A program made the position numbers and the translations under genes. The notes below the pieces were generated by a model. The model was not told where the DNA came from, did no database searches, and saw only the letters and a list, made by a program, of their open reading frames with translations. Positions 1-9,500 of a DNA stretch of 64,000 bases are shown here, one piece after another (position 1 is the first letter of the stretch; the number at the start of each line of letters is the position of its first letter). Source of the stretch: Endozoicomonas euniceicola. Lineage in GTDB: Bacteria; Pseudomonadota; Gammaproteobacteria; Pseudomonadales; Endozoicomonadaceae. The stretch spans positions 496,001 to 560,000 of the forward strand of contig NZ_CP103300.1 in the NCBI RefSeq assembly GCF_025562755.1, read 5' to 3'.

Positions 1-378
1 TTTGAAACAGTCATGAAAAAACGACAGGTTGTTTTTGCGGAAGTCCCCCAGGACACGAAAGTTTGGGCAATTCATCTGAGAGATGTACATGAATGTGAAT
101 GCCAGATCCTGCCGACACCGTTTTTCTATTTCACGGGAGCTGAATACACCATGACTGTAGGCGTAGATCAGGATACCTACGATCAGCTTGGGTGGGTAGG
201 CATGCAGTCCAAGGTGATGGTACTGCTTTTCAACTTTCGAGGTATCAATGTTCTGGAAGATGGTCTCATAGATGTAGCAATCATGATCTTTGGGAAGAAG
301 ATCAAAGATGTTGGTTGGAAACAGCAGGTGCTGGTCAAACTCAACAGGGCTATCCTTGAATTTTGGAGGTGGCGACAT
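1..378 (-). CDS. IS1182-family transposase, N-terminal fragment (partial)
   Basis: The minus strand encodes the first ~125 residues of the transposase seen complete in the copy at 4958-6476. It starts at the ATG whose complement is 376-378, giving a protein beginning MSPPPKFKDSPVEFDQ, and runs off the window. The visible part is the DUF772-type N-terminal domain found in IS1182/IS5-like transposases (stretches such as GILIYAYSHGVFSSREIEKR and FRVLGDFRKNN). The catalytic aspartates and glutamate lie outside the window. A 6-bp insertion adds two residues relative to the other copies without breaking the frame. Whether the remainder is intact cannot be judged here. Confidence 0.8.
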   Translation of the reverse strand, partial: MSPPPKFKDSPVEFDQHLLFPTNIFDLLPKDHDCYIYETIFQNIDTSKVEKQYHHLGLHAYPPKLIVGILIYAYSHGVFSSREIEKRCRQDLAFTFMYISQMNCPNFRVLGDFRKNNLSFFHDCFK

Positions 379-445
379 CAGGCTTCATCAGGGCTGCGTT
401 TTGAACGCTATTATATCAGATAAATCTTATTCTCGGTCAGGCTCC
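1..445 (-). mobile_element. IS1182-like insertion sequence, partial (copy C, cut by window start)
   Basis: This is the terminal part of an IS element that continues beyond the left edge of the window. It is nearly identical to positions 6105-6543 and ends in the same 18-bp terminal repeat (tattctcggtcaggctcc, 428-445). It lies against the 3' end of the first ankyrin gene in exactly the same place as the complete copies at 4832-6543 and 14333-17571. Compared with those copies it carries a 6-bp in-frame insertion near position 95. The other end and any target duplication are not visible. Confidence 0.85.
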
Positions 446-3400
446 TCGGCAGCGGTCAGAAGTTTCGCGCACCCGGTGTGGCCGTTCCGGTTAGCAATGC
501 GCAGCGGAGTGGCACCATTCGTCGTCAGGGCAGCCTTAACATCCGCCTTGGCATTAATCAGAAGCTTCACGCACCCGGTACGACCTTTCAGGGCAGCGAG
601 GTGCAGAGGAGTGGCACCATCCACCGTCTGGGCAGCACCAACATCCGCCCCGGCCTTGATCAAAAGTTCCATGCACCCGATATGACCGCCCTGGGCAGCG
701 AGGTGCAGAGGAGTGACACCATCCACCGTCCGGGCAGCATCAACAATCGCCCCGGCCTTGATCAGAAGTTCCACGCACCCGGTATGACCGCCTTGGGTAG
801 CGAGGTGCAGAGAAGTGCTACCATCCTTCGTCAGGACAGCATCAACAACCGCCCCAGCCTTGATCAGAAGTTCCACGCACCCGGTATGACCGCCTTGGGC
901 AGCGAAGTGCAGAGGAGTGCCACCAAACGTCGTCAGGGCAGCATCAACAGCCGCCCTGGCCTTGATCAGAAGCTCCACGCACCCGGTACGACCTTTCAGG
1001 GTAGCGAGGTGCAAAGGAGTGGCACCATCCGCCGTCCGGGTAGCATCAACAGCCGCCCTGGCCTTGATCAGAAGCTCCACGCACCCGGTATGACCGCCTT
1101 GGGCCGCGATGTGCAGAGGAGTGATACCATCCGTCGTCCGGGCAGCATCAACAGCCGCCCCGGCATTGATAAGAAGTTCCACGCACCCGGCATGACCGTT
1201 CTCGGCAGCGAGGTGCAGAGGAGTGCTACCATCTGTCGTCAGTGCAGCATCAACACCCGCCCCGGCCTTGATCAGAAGTTCCACGCACCCGGCATGACCG
1301 TTCTCGGCAGCGAGGTGCAGAGGAGTGTCACCAAACGTCGTCCGGGCAGCATCAACAGCCGCCCCGGCCTTGATCAGAAGTTCCACGCACCCGGCATGAC
1401 CGTTCTCGGCAGCGAGGTGCAGAGGAGTGTCACCAAACGTCGTCCGGGCAGCATCAACAGCCGCCCCGGCATTGATAAGAAGTTCCACGCACCCGGTATG
1501 ACCGCCTTGGGCAGCGAAGTGCAGAGGAGTGCCACCAAACGTCGTCAGGGCAGCATCAACAGCCGCCCCGGCCTTGATCAGAAGTTCCATGCACTCGGTA
1601 TGACCGACTTGGGCAGCAAAGTGCAGAGGAGTGGCACCATCCACCGCCTGGTCAGCACCAACATCCGCCCCGGCCTTGATCAGAAGTTTCATGCACTCGA
1701 TATGTCCGCCTTGGGCAGCGAGGTGCAGAGGAGTGTCACCATTCGTCGTCAGGGCAGCCTTAACATCCGCCCCGGCCTTGATCAGAAGTTTCATGCACTC
1801 GGTATGACCGACTTGGGCAGCGATATGCAGAGGAGTGGCACCATTCGTCGTCAGGGTAGCCTTAACATCCGCCCCGGCCTTGATCAAAAGTTCCATGCAC
1901 CCGATATGACCGCCCTGGGCAGCGAGGTGCAGAGGAGTGACACCATCCACCGTCTGGTCAGCACCAACATCCGCCCCGGCCTTGATCAAAAGTTCCATGC
2001 ACCCGATATGACCGCCCTGGGCAGCGAGGTGCAGAGGAGTGACACCATCCACCGTCCAGGCAGCATCAACAATCGCCCCGGCCTTGATCAGAAGCTCCAC
2101 GCACCCGGTATGACCGTCTTGGGCAGCGAAGTGCAGAGGAGTGGCACCATCCGTCGTCAGGGTAGCCTTAACATCCGCCCCGGCCTTGATCAGAACTTTC
2201 AGGCACTCGGTATAACCTTTGTGGGCAGCGATGTGCAGAAGAGTGTGACCATCTTCCCACAGGGCAGCACCAACAACTGCCCCGGCATCAATCAGGGGTT
2301 GCAAGCACTCCGTATGACCATTCAGGACAGCAGCGTACAACAAACTGATGCCGAAACCCGAAACAGCTGAACGAAACTGTTTATTGGCAATCCTGCTGTC
2401 TAGTTCAAGCGAACGCTGCAGCGTTTTCAAATCCCCGGCACGACAAGCTTGCAGAGGCAGGTCTTCACAGAATTCAGAGTCTTCATAAAGCATGCCACCG
2501 TCCACTCGCACCAGCGGCAAGGCTTGTTGCCGACAATAAGCACACGAAGGTGATGCAAGAGCCGTAGCCGGAGCCTGTTCCCTAAGCCATCCGGCAATGC
2601 ACTCCAGATGATATTGATGATTACAGTTCGTCTTGACGACCGAAATAGCGCCTAAGTCATCCTTGCAGATGGAGCACTTGTCACCCTGTAACTTCTCATT
2701 TCCTTCTGCAGCGGTTGAGCGCCCCCCCGCTACTGAAATACCAGCTTCTGGCTTCTCCTCTTCGCAAGGTCCGTGACAAGACGGGCAGTCGATGGTCTTG
2801 CTGTATGTATGTTTATCGTTGTCGGGTGGCTCTTCCCCCTCATCGCCTTTTTTCCAGCCACTCTCACTCTTATTATCCCGAGACGCTTTGTTTTTGCGGG
2901 CGTTTGAATTTGAGCCTTCTTGACTGCCTGCTGCCTCAGATGAACTGGCTTTGCTTTTTTTCTGATTCTGGCCTCCGCCTTCCTGGTGGGGTACCTGCCT
3001 CTCATCGTACTGGCTTGAAAGATCAGCTGACAACATCCCCCGGAACTGACGCACCAGCGTTTCAAGACCAGAAACCAGAAACTCAGTTTGTTTTGTTGAC
3101 ACGCTAATGTCGTCTGTTTCCAGCTGTAACTGCTGTTCCAGCCGTCTTCTCAATGCCTGGTAAACCAAACCCGCGTCCGTAAGTCGCCACCGGTCGTAGA
3201 ACAGGGCTTCTTCATGTGTCAGCTCACCGGGAACAATGAGAATGCTCTGATAGTCAGTGTTTACCTGGTGTTGAGACAGCGACTGTTTCAGGGCGTCATC
3301 ATCACGCTGCCACAGCTCCCGGTCATCAGTAGCCAGCGATGCCTTCAGGAATGACAAAATCCCCGGGGAACCCTGATCGTTTTCCGTTATTCCGGTTGCG

Positions 3401-4482
3401 GATGTATCCAAATCAGTCAGGTATTCAAGGTCAGCGGCAATCAGCATGATCCTGTTATCAAGAATCCGGGCCAGGTCACCATGACCCCGGACTATGGCCT
3501 GTTGCATTTTTTTTCGGAGGATTTTTAACAGTTGTCGTTTATTTTCCAGATTCTTCCTGTTCAGTTCTTTTGCTGAATCCTGCTCCGGGTACTCCTTGTC
3601 GCCATAGGCAATGATCAGTGGCTCAGGCTCGGCATCGAAGGTGTAATGAGTGCTGTCATTATCGTCATCGTCACCATCACCGCCACTCCCGGAAGCCACC
3701 AGACTACCAGTGACGATACCTGCAATGTCCTTCAGAGCTTCGGTATCCAAAAGTGCGAGATAGCTTTGCGCCTGCATGTTGAGCAGTTTTTCGTACAAAG
3801 CAACCAGGCTGACACTCCGGAGAATGTTGTCCCGGGTAATAACTACCCGCATAGAGGCATCGCTCACAGAAACAACAGCGGCAGGATAAGACGGTCTTTT
3901 AACAAGTCGCTGCCAGCTAGCAATCGCCTGATCCAGCTCTCCCTCAAGCCTGTTTCTTTTTCTGTCGTTTGCCTCTCTGGAAAAAGCACCGTCAGGAAGC
4001 AATCTGTTTTTTAACAGTGTTTTTAAAAAGGATGTCCGGGACGGTGATTCCGCCTGTAACGGGTTGTTGTGGCTTAATACGTTCCCGGGTCTGCCCGAAA
4101 AAACAACACCGGCGCTTCCGGCAGTTGAAAAAACGGTTGACAGGAAATAGAAAAGCAAACTGTCAGAGAAAGGAGAAAAAACTGCTCTGCTATCGTCAAC
4201 AGGCTTAAAACATACCTGACCTCTGTCGGCTAAAAACGAATCAGCTAAAAACGCCTTTCCTGAAAAACCTGCCGTTAAATCACTGATTGGTTTACAGATA
4301 ACACCGTCGGTGGCAGCAAAAAGCGCTGAACTGGCAAACAGGAAGATAATAAAAAGTCGTAAAAAGTCAGCACTCAGAGATGTCAAGTAATTATGCATAA
4401 GACGGCACTCAGCTAGTTCTCGTCCAAAAACGTAGCCACCTGATAATCGATAAAATTTGATCTGAGAATGAATGAAGCTCAT
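427..4482 (-). CDS. RING-H2 / ankyrin-repeat secreted protein, copy 1 (19 repeats)
   Basis: This is the longest member of a six-gene tandem family (1351 aa from the upstream ATG). In order it shows: an optional 28-residue extension; a Sec-type signal peptide beginning MHNYLTSL with a hydrophobic core and an Ala-x-Ala-like site (SSALFA); a long region without recognised domains, including an Asp-rich patch and a CPSCHGPC cysteine cluster; a RING-H2 finger at about 603-650 (CSIC, then C-N-H-x2-H-x2-C, then C-x2-C, with the Trp-Leu after the sixth ligand typical of E2-binding RINGs); a degenerate ankyrin cap; and 19 ankyrin repeats of 34 residues from about 712 to the end. RING fingers of this type act as ubiquitin E3 ligases, and ankyrin repeats bind proteins, so a host-directed E3 role is an inference. 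The second ATG (complement 4396-4398) is the more natural start for a signal peptide. The last residues, PDRE, are encoded by the adjoining IS. Confidence 0.85.
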   Translation of the reverse strand: MSFIHSQIKFYRLSGGYVFGRELAECRLMHNYLTSLSADFLRLFIIFLFASSALFAATDGVICKPISDLTAGFSGKAFLADSFLADRGQVCFKPVDDSRAVFSPFSDSLLFYFLSTVFSTAGSAGVVFSGRPGNVLSHNNPLQAESPSRTSFLKTLLKNRLLPDGAFSREANDRKRNRLEGELDQAIASWQRLVKRPSYPAAVVSVSDASMRVVITRDNILRSVSLVALYEKLLNMQAQSYLALLDTEALKDIAGIVTGSLVASGSGGDGDDDDNDSTHYTFDAEPEPLIIAYGDKEYPEQDSAKELNRKNLENKRQLLKILRKKMQQAIVRGHGDLARILDNRIMLIAADLEYLTDLDTSATGITENDQGSPGILSFLKASLATDDRELWQRDDDALKQSLSQHQVNTDYQSILIVPGELTHEEALFYDRWRLTDAGLVYQALRRRLEQQLQLETDDISVSTKQTEFLVSGLETLVRQFRGMLSADLSSQYDERQVPHQEGGGQNQKKSKASSSEAAGSQEGSNSNARKNKASRDNKSESGWKKGDEGEEPPDNDKHTYSKTIDCPSCHGPCEEEKPEAGISVAGGRSTAAEGNEKLQGDKCSICKDDLGAISVVKTNCNHQYHLECIAGWLREQAPATALASPSCAYCRQQALPLVRVDGGMLYEDSEFCEDLPLQACRAGDLKTLQRSLELDSRIANKQFRSAVSGFGISLLYAAVLNGHTECLQPLIDAGAVVGAALWEDGHTLLHIAAHKGYTECLKVLIKAGADVKATLTTDGATPLHFAAQDGHTGCVELLIKAGAIVDAAWTVDGVTPLHLAAQGGHIGCMELLIKAGADVGADQTVDGVTPLHLAAQGGHIGCMELLIKAGADVKATLTTNGATPLHIAAQVGHTECMKLLIKAGADVKAALTTNGDTPLHLAAQGGHIECMKLLIKAGADVGADQAVDGATPLHFAAQVGHTECMELLIKAGAAVDAALTTFGGTPLHFAAQGGHTGCVELLINAGAAVDAARTTFGDTPLHLAAENGHAGCVELLIKAGAAVDAARTTFGDTPLHLAAENGHAGCVELLIKAGAGVDAALTTDGSTPLHLAAENGHAGCVELLINAGAAVDAARTTDGITPLHIAAQGGHTGCVELLIKARAAVDATRTADGATPLHLATLKGRTGCVELLIKARAAVDAALTTFGGTPLHFAAQGGHTGCVELLIKAGAVVDAVLTKDGSTSLHLATQGGHTGCVELLIKAGAIVDAARTVDGVTPLHLAAQGGHIGCMELLIKAGADVGAAQTVDGATPLHLAALKGRTGCVKLLINAKADVKAALTTNGATPLRIANRNGHTGCAKLLTAAEEPDRE

Positions 4483-4831
4483 CTGCTTTTTATAAACTAT
4501 CTTTCCCGGAGCCTTTAATCACAAGTGACAGAAAAGGGCAGCAAAAAAGAAAAGACCTCAAATGCGTAAAAAAAGCAATAAGCAGTGTAGTCTGAATTTC
4601 CTATGTAAGTCTTCTCCAATATGAACGACGGAAGTTGTAAACGACGCATGGCCAGCCTGATCAGATGACCATGATCGCGCTGCGCATCAAACACGCCTTC
4701 GAACTTCCTGGAGTTTAAGAAGGTGGGCGGGTCGATAAAAAGTCGTTTTTATCCCGTTCAAAGCGATGATTTACGTAGCACTGCAAGTCGTATTTAACCA
4801 GTTATTGGTCTGACGGTTGACTATTCTCCTC
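4483..4831 (-). other. Upstream region of ankyrin copy 1 with rlmKL remnant
   Basis: This 349-bp gap has three parts, read on the minus strand towards copy 1. First is about 60 bp of the 3' flank of an ankyrin gene (tail ending at the IS junction, 4771-4831). Next is a decayed rlmKL piece. Last is about 140 bp of leader shared by copies 1, 2, 3, 5 and 6. A possible promoter (TTGTGA, 17 bp, GATAGT) lies at 4496-4524. No other gene was seen. Confidence 0.7.
4624..4770 (-). pseudogene. rlmKL internal fragment (remnant 1)
   Basis: This is about 147 bp matching the intact rlmKL around 28081-28300, in the same orientation, with substitutions and internal deletions. The intact gene's stretch between the GAAGTTGT and AAACGACGC words is missing, as is a ~27-bp piece between two near-identical cccg(t/c)tca words. 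It encodes shreds of the C-terminal methyltransferase domain (FEGVFDAQRDHG-like) but is not a functional gene. Its position marks the junction between adjacent ankyrin duplication units. Confidence 0.8.
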
Positions 4832-6543
4832 GGAGCCTGACCGAGAATAGCTTAGGCAGTCCTCCTAAGGGTTTCACAAAATTCAAAATGAGCAAAAAAC
4901 AACCACTTTTTGAGGTTAATTTGCTCATTTTTGCAAATTTACAGCTTTTCTTTACCTTTATGCCGCTTTTCTAACCTTTTTTAAATCCTCAAGACGGATT
5001 GAACCCGTTGAAGCTTTCTTCACAATTTTTTTGAAATTATGCACTGTGCATACCAGTGAAAACTCTGCTTCCACTTTCTCTTTCCCGCGCAGACTGAAAC
5101 TCCTGAATCCAGAGTTTTTTATCTGACCAAACGGCGGTTCCGCTATTACTTTGCGACGTTCGTATACTGCCTTCGCTTCGCTTGTTTCCATTTTTTTTAT
5201 TCATGGCTTGTCGTGCAGTTTCAAACTTGTCTGTGCGAATTACCCTACATGCACTTTTTTTGGAGCCACTGCATCTGGAGCGGTAAGGGCACTCTCGGCA
5301 TACTTCCTTGTTTGCCCGGTAGCCTTTCCTCTTAGCTTTACTGGCCGGATTGGTAACCAATTTTTCCCCAGCCGGACAGATGAAGACGTCCGCTTCAATA
5401 TCATATGTAAAATCCGCTTTGACAAACTTTCGATCAGTATTTTCAAAATCGGTGGCAGCCGGTTTTTCTTCCCTGTCAGTAGCGATATAACCGTCTATTC
5501 CGTGTTTATCCACAGCGTGCAGATTTGGCCCTGAAAAATAGCCGTTATCCATACTCCATTTATCCACAGCTGCGCCATCGGTAGACTCTGACAGAGCCTG
5601 AAGAGCAGGTTCTACTTCCTGTACGTCGTTGGCGCGTTGACTGATGTGTTGGCCGACAATGATCTGGTGATCCGAATCTACATTAATTTGGGCATTGTAG
5701 CTGTATTCGCAGTACCCCTTCTTGCTCATCATCCGGGCATCATGGTCTGCAAAGCTAATCTGCTTCTTGTCGTCTATTGGCTCGTCCGGATTGAGGGCTT
5801 TCTCACGCTCTTCCAGTGCTTTTTTGGCTGCCTTAATTTTCTTCAGCCGTTCTTCTTTAAACTGGAGGTCTTCAGGAATACTGTAGCCATTGGTTTCTTT
5901 GTAGGCGTCGTCGTCTTCCTGATCGCACTGGCTGGCTTTTTTGATCAGTTCATCAACCTCAGCGCTGAGTTCTGCCTCTTTGGCTTTAAGTCGGCCGTAG
6001 CTCATGGCCTTATGCTTTGGGCTGTTGGCTTTGAATTTCGAACCATCCAGACTGATATGCCCAAGCGATGCCAGTTTCAGCTCCATCGCCAGCTTGACGG
6101 ACTGTTTGAAACAGTCATGAAAAAACGACAGGTTGTTTTTGCGGAAGTCCCCCAGGACACGAAAGTTTGGGCAATTCATCTGAGAGATGTACATGAATGC
6201 CAGATCCTGCCGACACCGTTTTTCTATTTCACGGGAGCTGAATACACCATGACTGTAGGCGTAGATCAGGATACCTACGATCAGCTTGGGTGGGTAGGCA
6301 TGCAGTCCAAGGTGATGGTACTGCTTTTCAACTTCCGAGGTGTCAATGTTCTGGAAGATGGTCTCATAGATGTAGCAGTCATGATCCTTGGGAAGAAGAT
6401 CAAAGATGTTGGTTGGGAACAGCAGGTGCTGGTCGAACTCAACAGGGCTATCCTTGAATTTTGGAGGTGGCGACATCAGGCTTCATCAGGGCTGCGTTTT
6501 GAACGCTATTATATCAGATAAATCTTATTCTCGGTCAGGCTCC
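4832..6543 (-). mobile_element. IS1182-like insertion sequence, complete (copy A)
   Basis: A 1.7-kb element bounded by perfect 18-bp inverted repeats, ggagcctgaccgagaata at 4832-4849 and its complement at 6526-6543. It carries one frameshifted transposase gene on the minus strand. Comparison with the uninterrupted 3' ends of ankyrin copies 3, 5 and 6 shows insertion within the sequence ctcctcggcag. Depending on where the element is taken to end, the target duplication is 2, 4 or 6 bp (up to cctcgg). The insertion removes the normal C-terminus (QPSDQ) of ankyrin copy 2 and replaces it with PDRE from the repeat. The same insertion point recurs at copies 1 and 4, which points to duplication after insertion rather than three separate events. 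Confidence 0.88.
4958..6476 (-). pseudogene. IS1182-family transposase with A8 frameshift (copy A)
   Basis: The gene encodes a DDE transposase of about 505 residues if read across one frame change. The first frame (start at complement 6476) carries the DUF772 N-terminal domain, the first aspartate (HISLDGSKFKAN), the second aspartate (SMDNGYFSG) and a cysteine-rich block (CRECPYRSRC). At about 5191-5198 the coding strand has eight A's followed by TGG. The remaining coding sequence, with the catalytic glutamate segment (RRKVIAEPPFGQIK), lies in a different frame (4958-5191). Restoring the protein needs one A fewer, or a +1 or -2 shift. The unshifted product reads about 50 nonsense residues to a stop at 5037 and lacks the catalytic Glu. 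The other complete copy has the same A8, so this is either inherited decay or expression through slippage. Confidence 0.82.
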
Positions 6544-9500
6544 TCGGCAGCGGTCAGAAGTTTCGCGCACCCGGTGTGGCCGTTCCGGTTAGCAATGCGC
6601 AGCGGAGTGGCACCATTCGTCGTCAGGGCAGCCTTAACATCCGCCTTGGCATTAATCAGAAGCTTCACGCACCCGGTACGACCTTTCAGGGCAGCGAGGT
6701 GCAGAGGAGTGGCACCATCCACCGTCTGGGCAGCACCAACATCCGCCCCGGCCTTGATCAAAAGTTCCATGCACCCGATATGACCGCCCTGGGCAGCGAG
6801 GTGCAGAGGAGTAACACCATCCACCGTCCGGGCAGCATCAACAATCGCCCCGGCCTTGATCAGAAGTTCCACGCACCCGGTATGACCGCCTTGGGCAGCG
6901 AGGTGCAGAGAAGTGGTACCATCCTTCGTCAGGACAGCATCAACAACCGCCCCAGCCTTGATCAGAAGTTCCATGCACCCGGTATGACCGTTTTCGGCAG
7001 CTAAGTGCAGAGGAGTGACACCATTCGTCGTCATTGCAGCATCAACAATCGCCCCAGACTTGATCAGAAGCTCCACGCACCTGGTACAACCTTTCAGGGC
7101 AGCGAGGTGCAGAGAAGTGCCACCATCCGCCGTCCGGGTAGCATCAACAGCCGCCCTGGCCTTGATCAGAAGCTCCACGCACCCGGTATGACCGCCTTGG
7201 GCCGCGATGTGCAGAGGAGTGATACCATCCGTCGTCCGGGCAGCATCAACAGCCGCCCCGGCATTGATAAGAAGTTCCACGCACCCGGCATGACCGTTCT
7301 CGGCAGCTAAGTGCAGAGGAGTACTACCATCTGTCGTCAGTGCAGCATCAACACCCGCCCCGGCCTTGATCAGAAGTTCCACGCACCCGGCATGACCGTT
7401 CTCGGCAGCGATGTGCAGAGGAGTGTCACCATCCGTCGTCCGGGCAGCATCAACAGCCGCCCCGGCATTGATAAGAAGTTCCACGCACCCGGTATGACCG
7501 TTCTCGGCAGCTAAGTACAGAGGAGTGCTACCATTTATCGTCAGTGCAGCATCAACACCCGCCCCGGCCTTGATCAGAAGTTCCACGCACCCGGTATGAC
7601 CGCCTTGGGCCGCGATGTGCAGAGGAGTGCCACCAAACGTCGTCCGGGCAGCATCAACAGCCGCCCCGGCCTTGATCAGAAGTTCCATGCACTCGGTATG
7701 ACCGACTTGGGCAGCGATGTGCAGAGGAGTGGCACCATTCGTCGTCAGGGTAGCCTTAACATCCGCCCCGGCCTTGATCAGAACTTTCAGGCACTCGGTA
7801 TAACCTTGGGCAGCGAGGTGCAGAAGAGTGTGACCATCTGCCCTCAGGGCAGCACCAACAACTGCCCCGGCATCAATCAGGGGTTGCAAGCACTCCGTAT
7901 GACCATTCAGGACAGCAGCGTGCAACAAACTGATGCCGAAACCCGAAACAGCTGAACGAAACTGTTTACTGGCAATCCTGCTGTCTAGTTCAAGCGAACG
8001 CTGCAACGTTTTCAAATCCCCGGCACGACAAGCTTGCAGAGGCAGGTCTTCACAGAATTCAGAATCTTCATAAAGCATGCCACCGTCCACTCGCACTAGC
8101 GGCAAGGCTTCTTGTCGACAATAAGCACACGAACGTGATGCAAGAGCCGTAGCCGCAGCCTGCTCCCTAAGCCATCCGGCAATGCACTCCAGATGATATT
8201 GGTGATTACAGTTCGTCTTGACGACCGAAATATCTCCTAAGTCATTCATGCAGATGGAGCACTTGTCGCCCTGTAACTTCTCATTTCCTTCTGCAGCGGT
8301 TGAGCACTCCCCCGCTACTGAAGTACCAGCTTCTGGCTTTTCCTTTTTGCAAGGTCCGTGGCAAGGTGAACAGTCGATGGTCTTGCTGTATGTATGTTTA
8401 TCGTTGTCGGGTGGCTCTTCCCCCTCATCGCCTTTCTTCCAGCCACTCTCCTTCTTATTGTCCAGAGGCGCTTTGTTTGTGCGGGTGTTTAAATTTGAGC
8501 CTTCTTGCCTGCCTTCTGCAGTGGCTTTGTGTTTTTCCTGATTCTGACCTCCGCCTTCCTGATGGGGTACCTGCCTCTCATCGTACTGGCTTGAAAGATC
8601 AGCCGAAAACAGCGCCCGGAACTGACGCGCCAGTGCTTCAAGACCAGAAACCAGAAACTCAGTTTGTTTTGTTGACACGTTAATGTCGTCTGTTTCCAGC
8701 TGCAACTGTTGTTCCAGCCGTCTTCTCAATGCCTGGTAAACCAAACCCCCGTCCGTAAGTCGCCACCAGTCGTAGAACAGGGCTTCTTCATGTGTCAGCT
8801 CACCGGGAACAATGAGAATGCTCTGATAGTCAGTGTTTACGTGGTGTTGAGACAGCGCCTGTTTCTCGGCGTCATCATCACGCTGCCACAGCTCCCGGTC
8901 ATCAGTAGCCAGCGATGCCCTCAGGAATGACAAAATCCCCGGGGAACCCTGATCGTTTTCCGTTATTCCGGTTGCGGATGTATCCAAATCAGTCAGGTAT
9001 TCAAGGTCAGCGGTAATCAGCATGATCCTGTTATCAAGAATCCGGGCCAGGTCACCATGACCCCGGGCTATGGCCTGTTGCATTTTTTTTCGGAGGATTT
9101 TTAACAGTTGTCGTTTATTTTTCAGATTCTTCCTGATCAGTTCTTCCGCTGAATCCTGCTCCGGGTACTTCTTGTCGCCGTAGACAATGATCAGTGGCTC
9201 AGGCTCGGCATCGAAGGTGTAATGAGTGCTGTCATTATCGTCATCGCCACCATCACCGCCACTCCCGGAAGCCACCAGGCTACCAGTGACGATACCTGCA
9301 ATGTCCTTCAGAGCTTCGGTATCCAAAAGTGCGAGGTAGCTTTGCGTCTGGATGTTGAGCAGTTTTTCGTACAAAGCAACCAGGCTGGCACTCTGGAGAA
9401 TGTTGTCCCGGGTAATAACTATCCGCATAGAGGCATCACTGATAGAAACAACAGCGGCAGGATAAGACGGTCTTTTAACAAGTCGCTGCCAGTTAGCAAT

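Noticed and set aside
478..2370. 630-codon open frame antisense to the ankyrin repeats of copy 1 (similar long antisense frames in copies 2-5).
   Set aside because: It is a by-product of 102-bp repeats lacking stops in that frame; its 34-residue periodic translation mirrors the sense repeats and breaks where repeats vary. It has no ribosome site and no independent support.
427..2400. Regularly spaced repeats that could suggest CRISPR or satellite DNA.
   Set aside because: The period is 102 bp with no unique spacers, and translation gives ankyrin repeats.
5185..5205. A8 tract as a classical programmed -1 frameshift site.
   Set aside because: The downstream frame is +1 (or -2) relative to the upstream frame, so a -1 slip would not restore the protein.
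5637..6521. 294-codon plus-strand frame across the IS1182-like element.
   Set aside because: It is antisense to the recognised transposase, whose motifs are on the minus strand.
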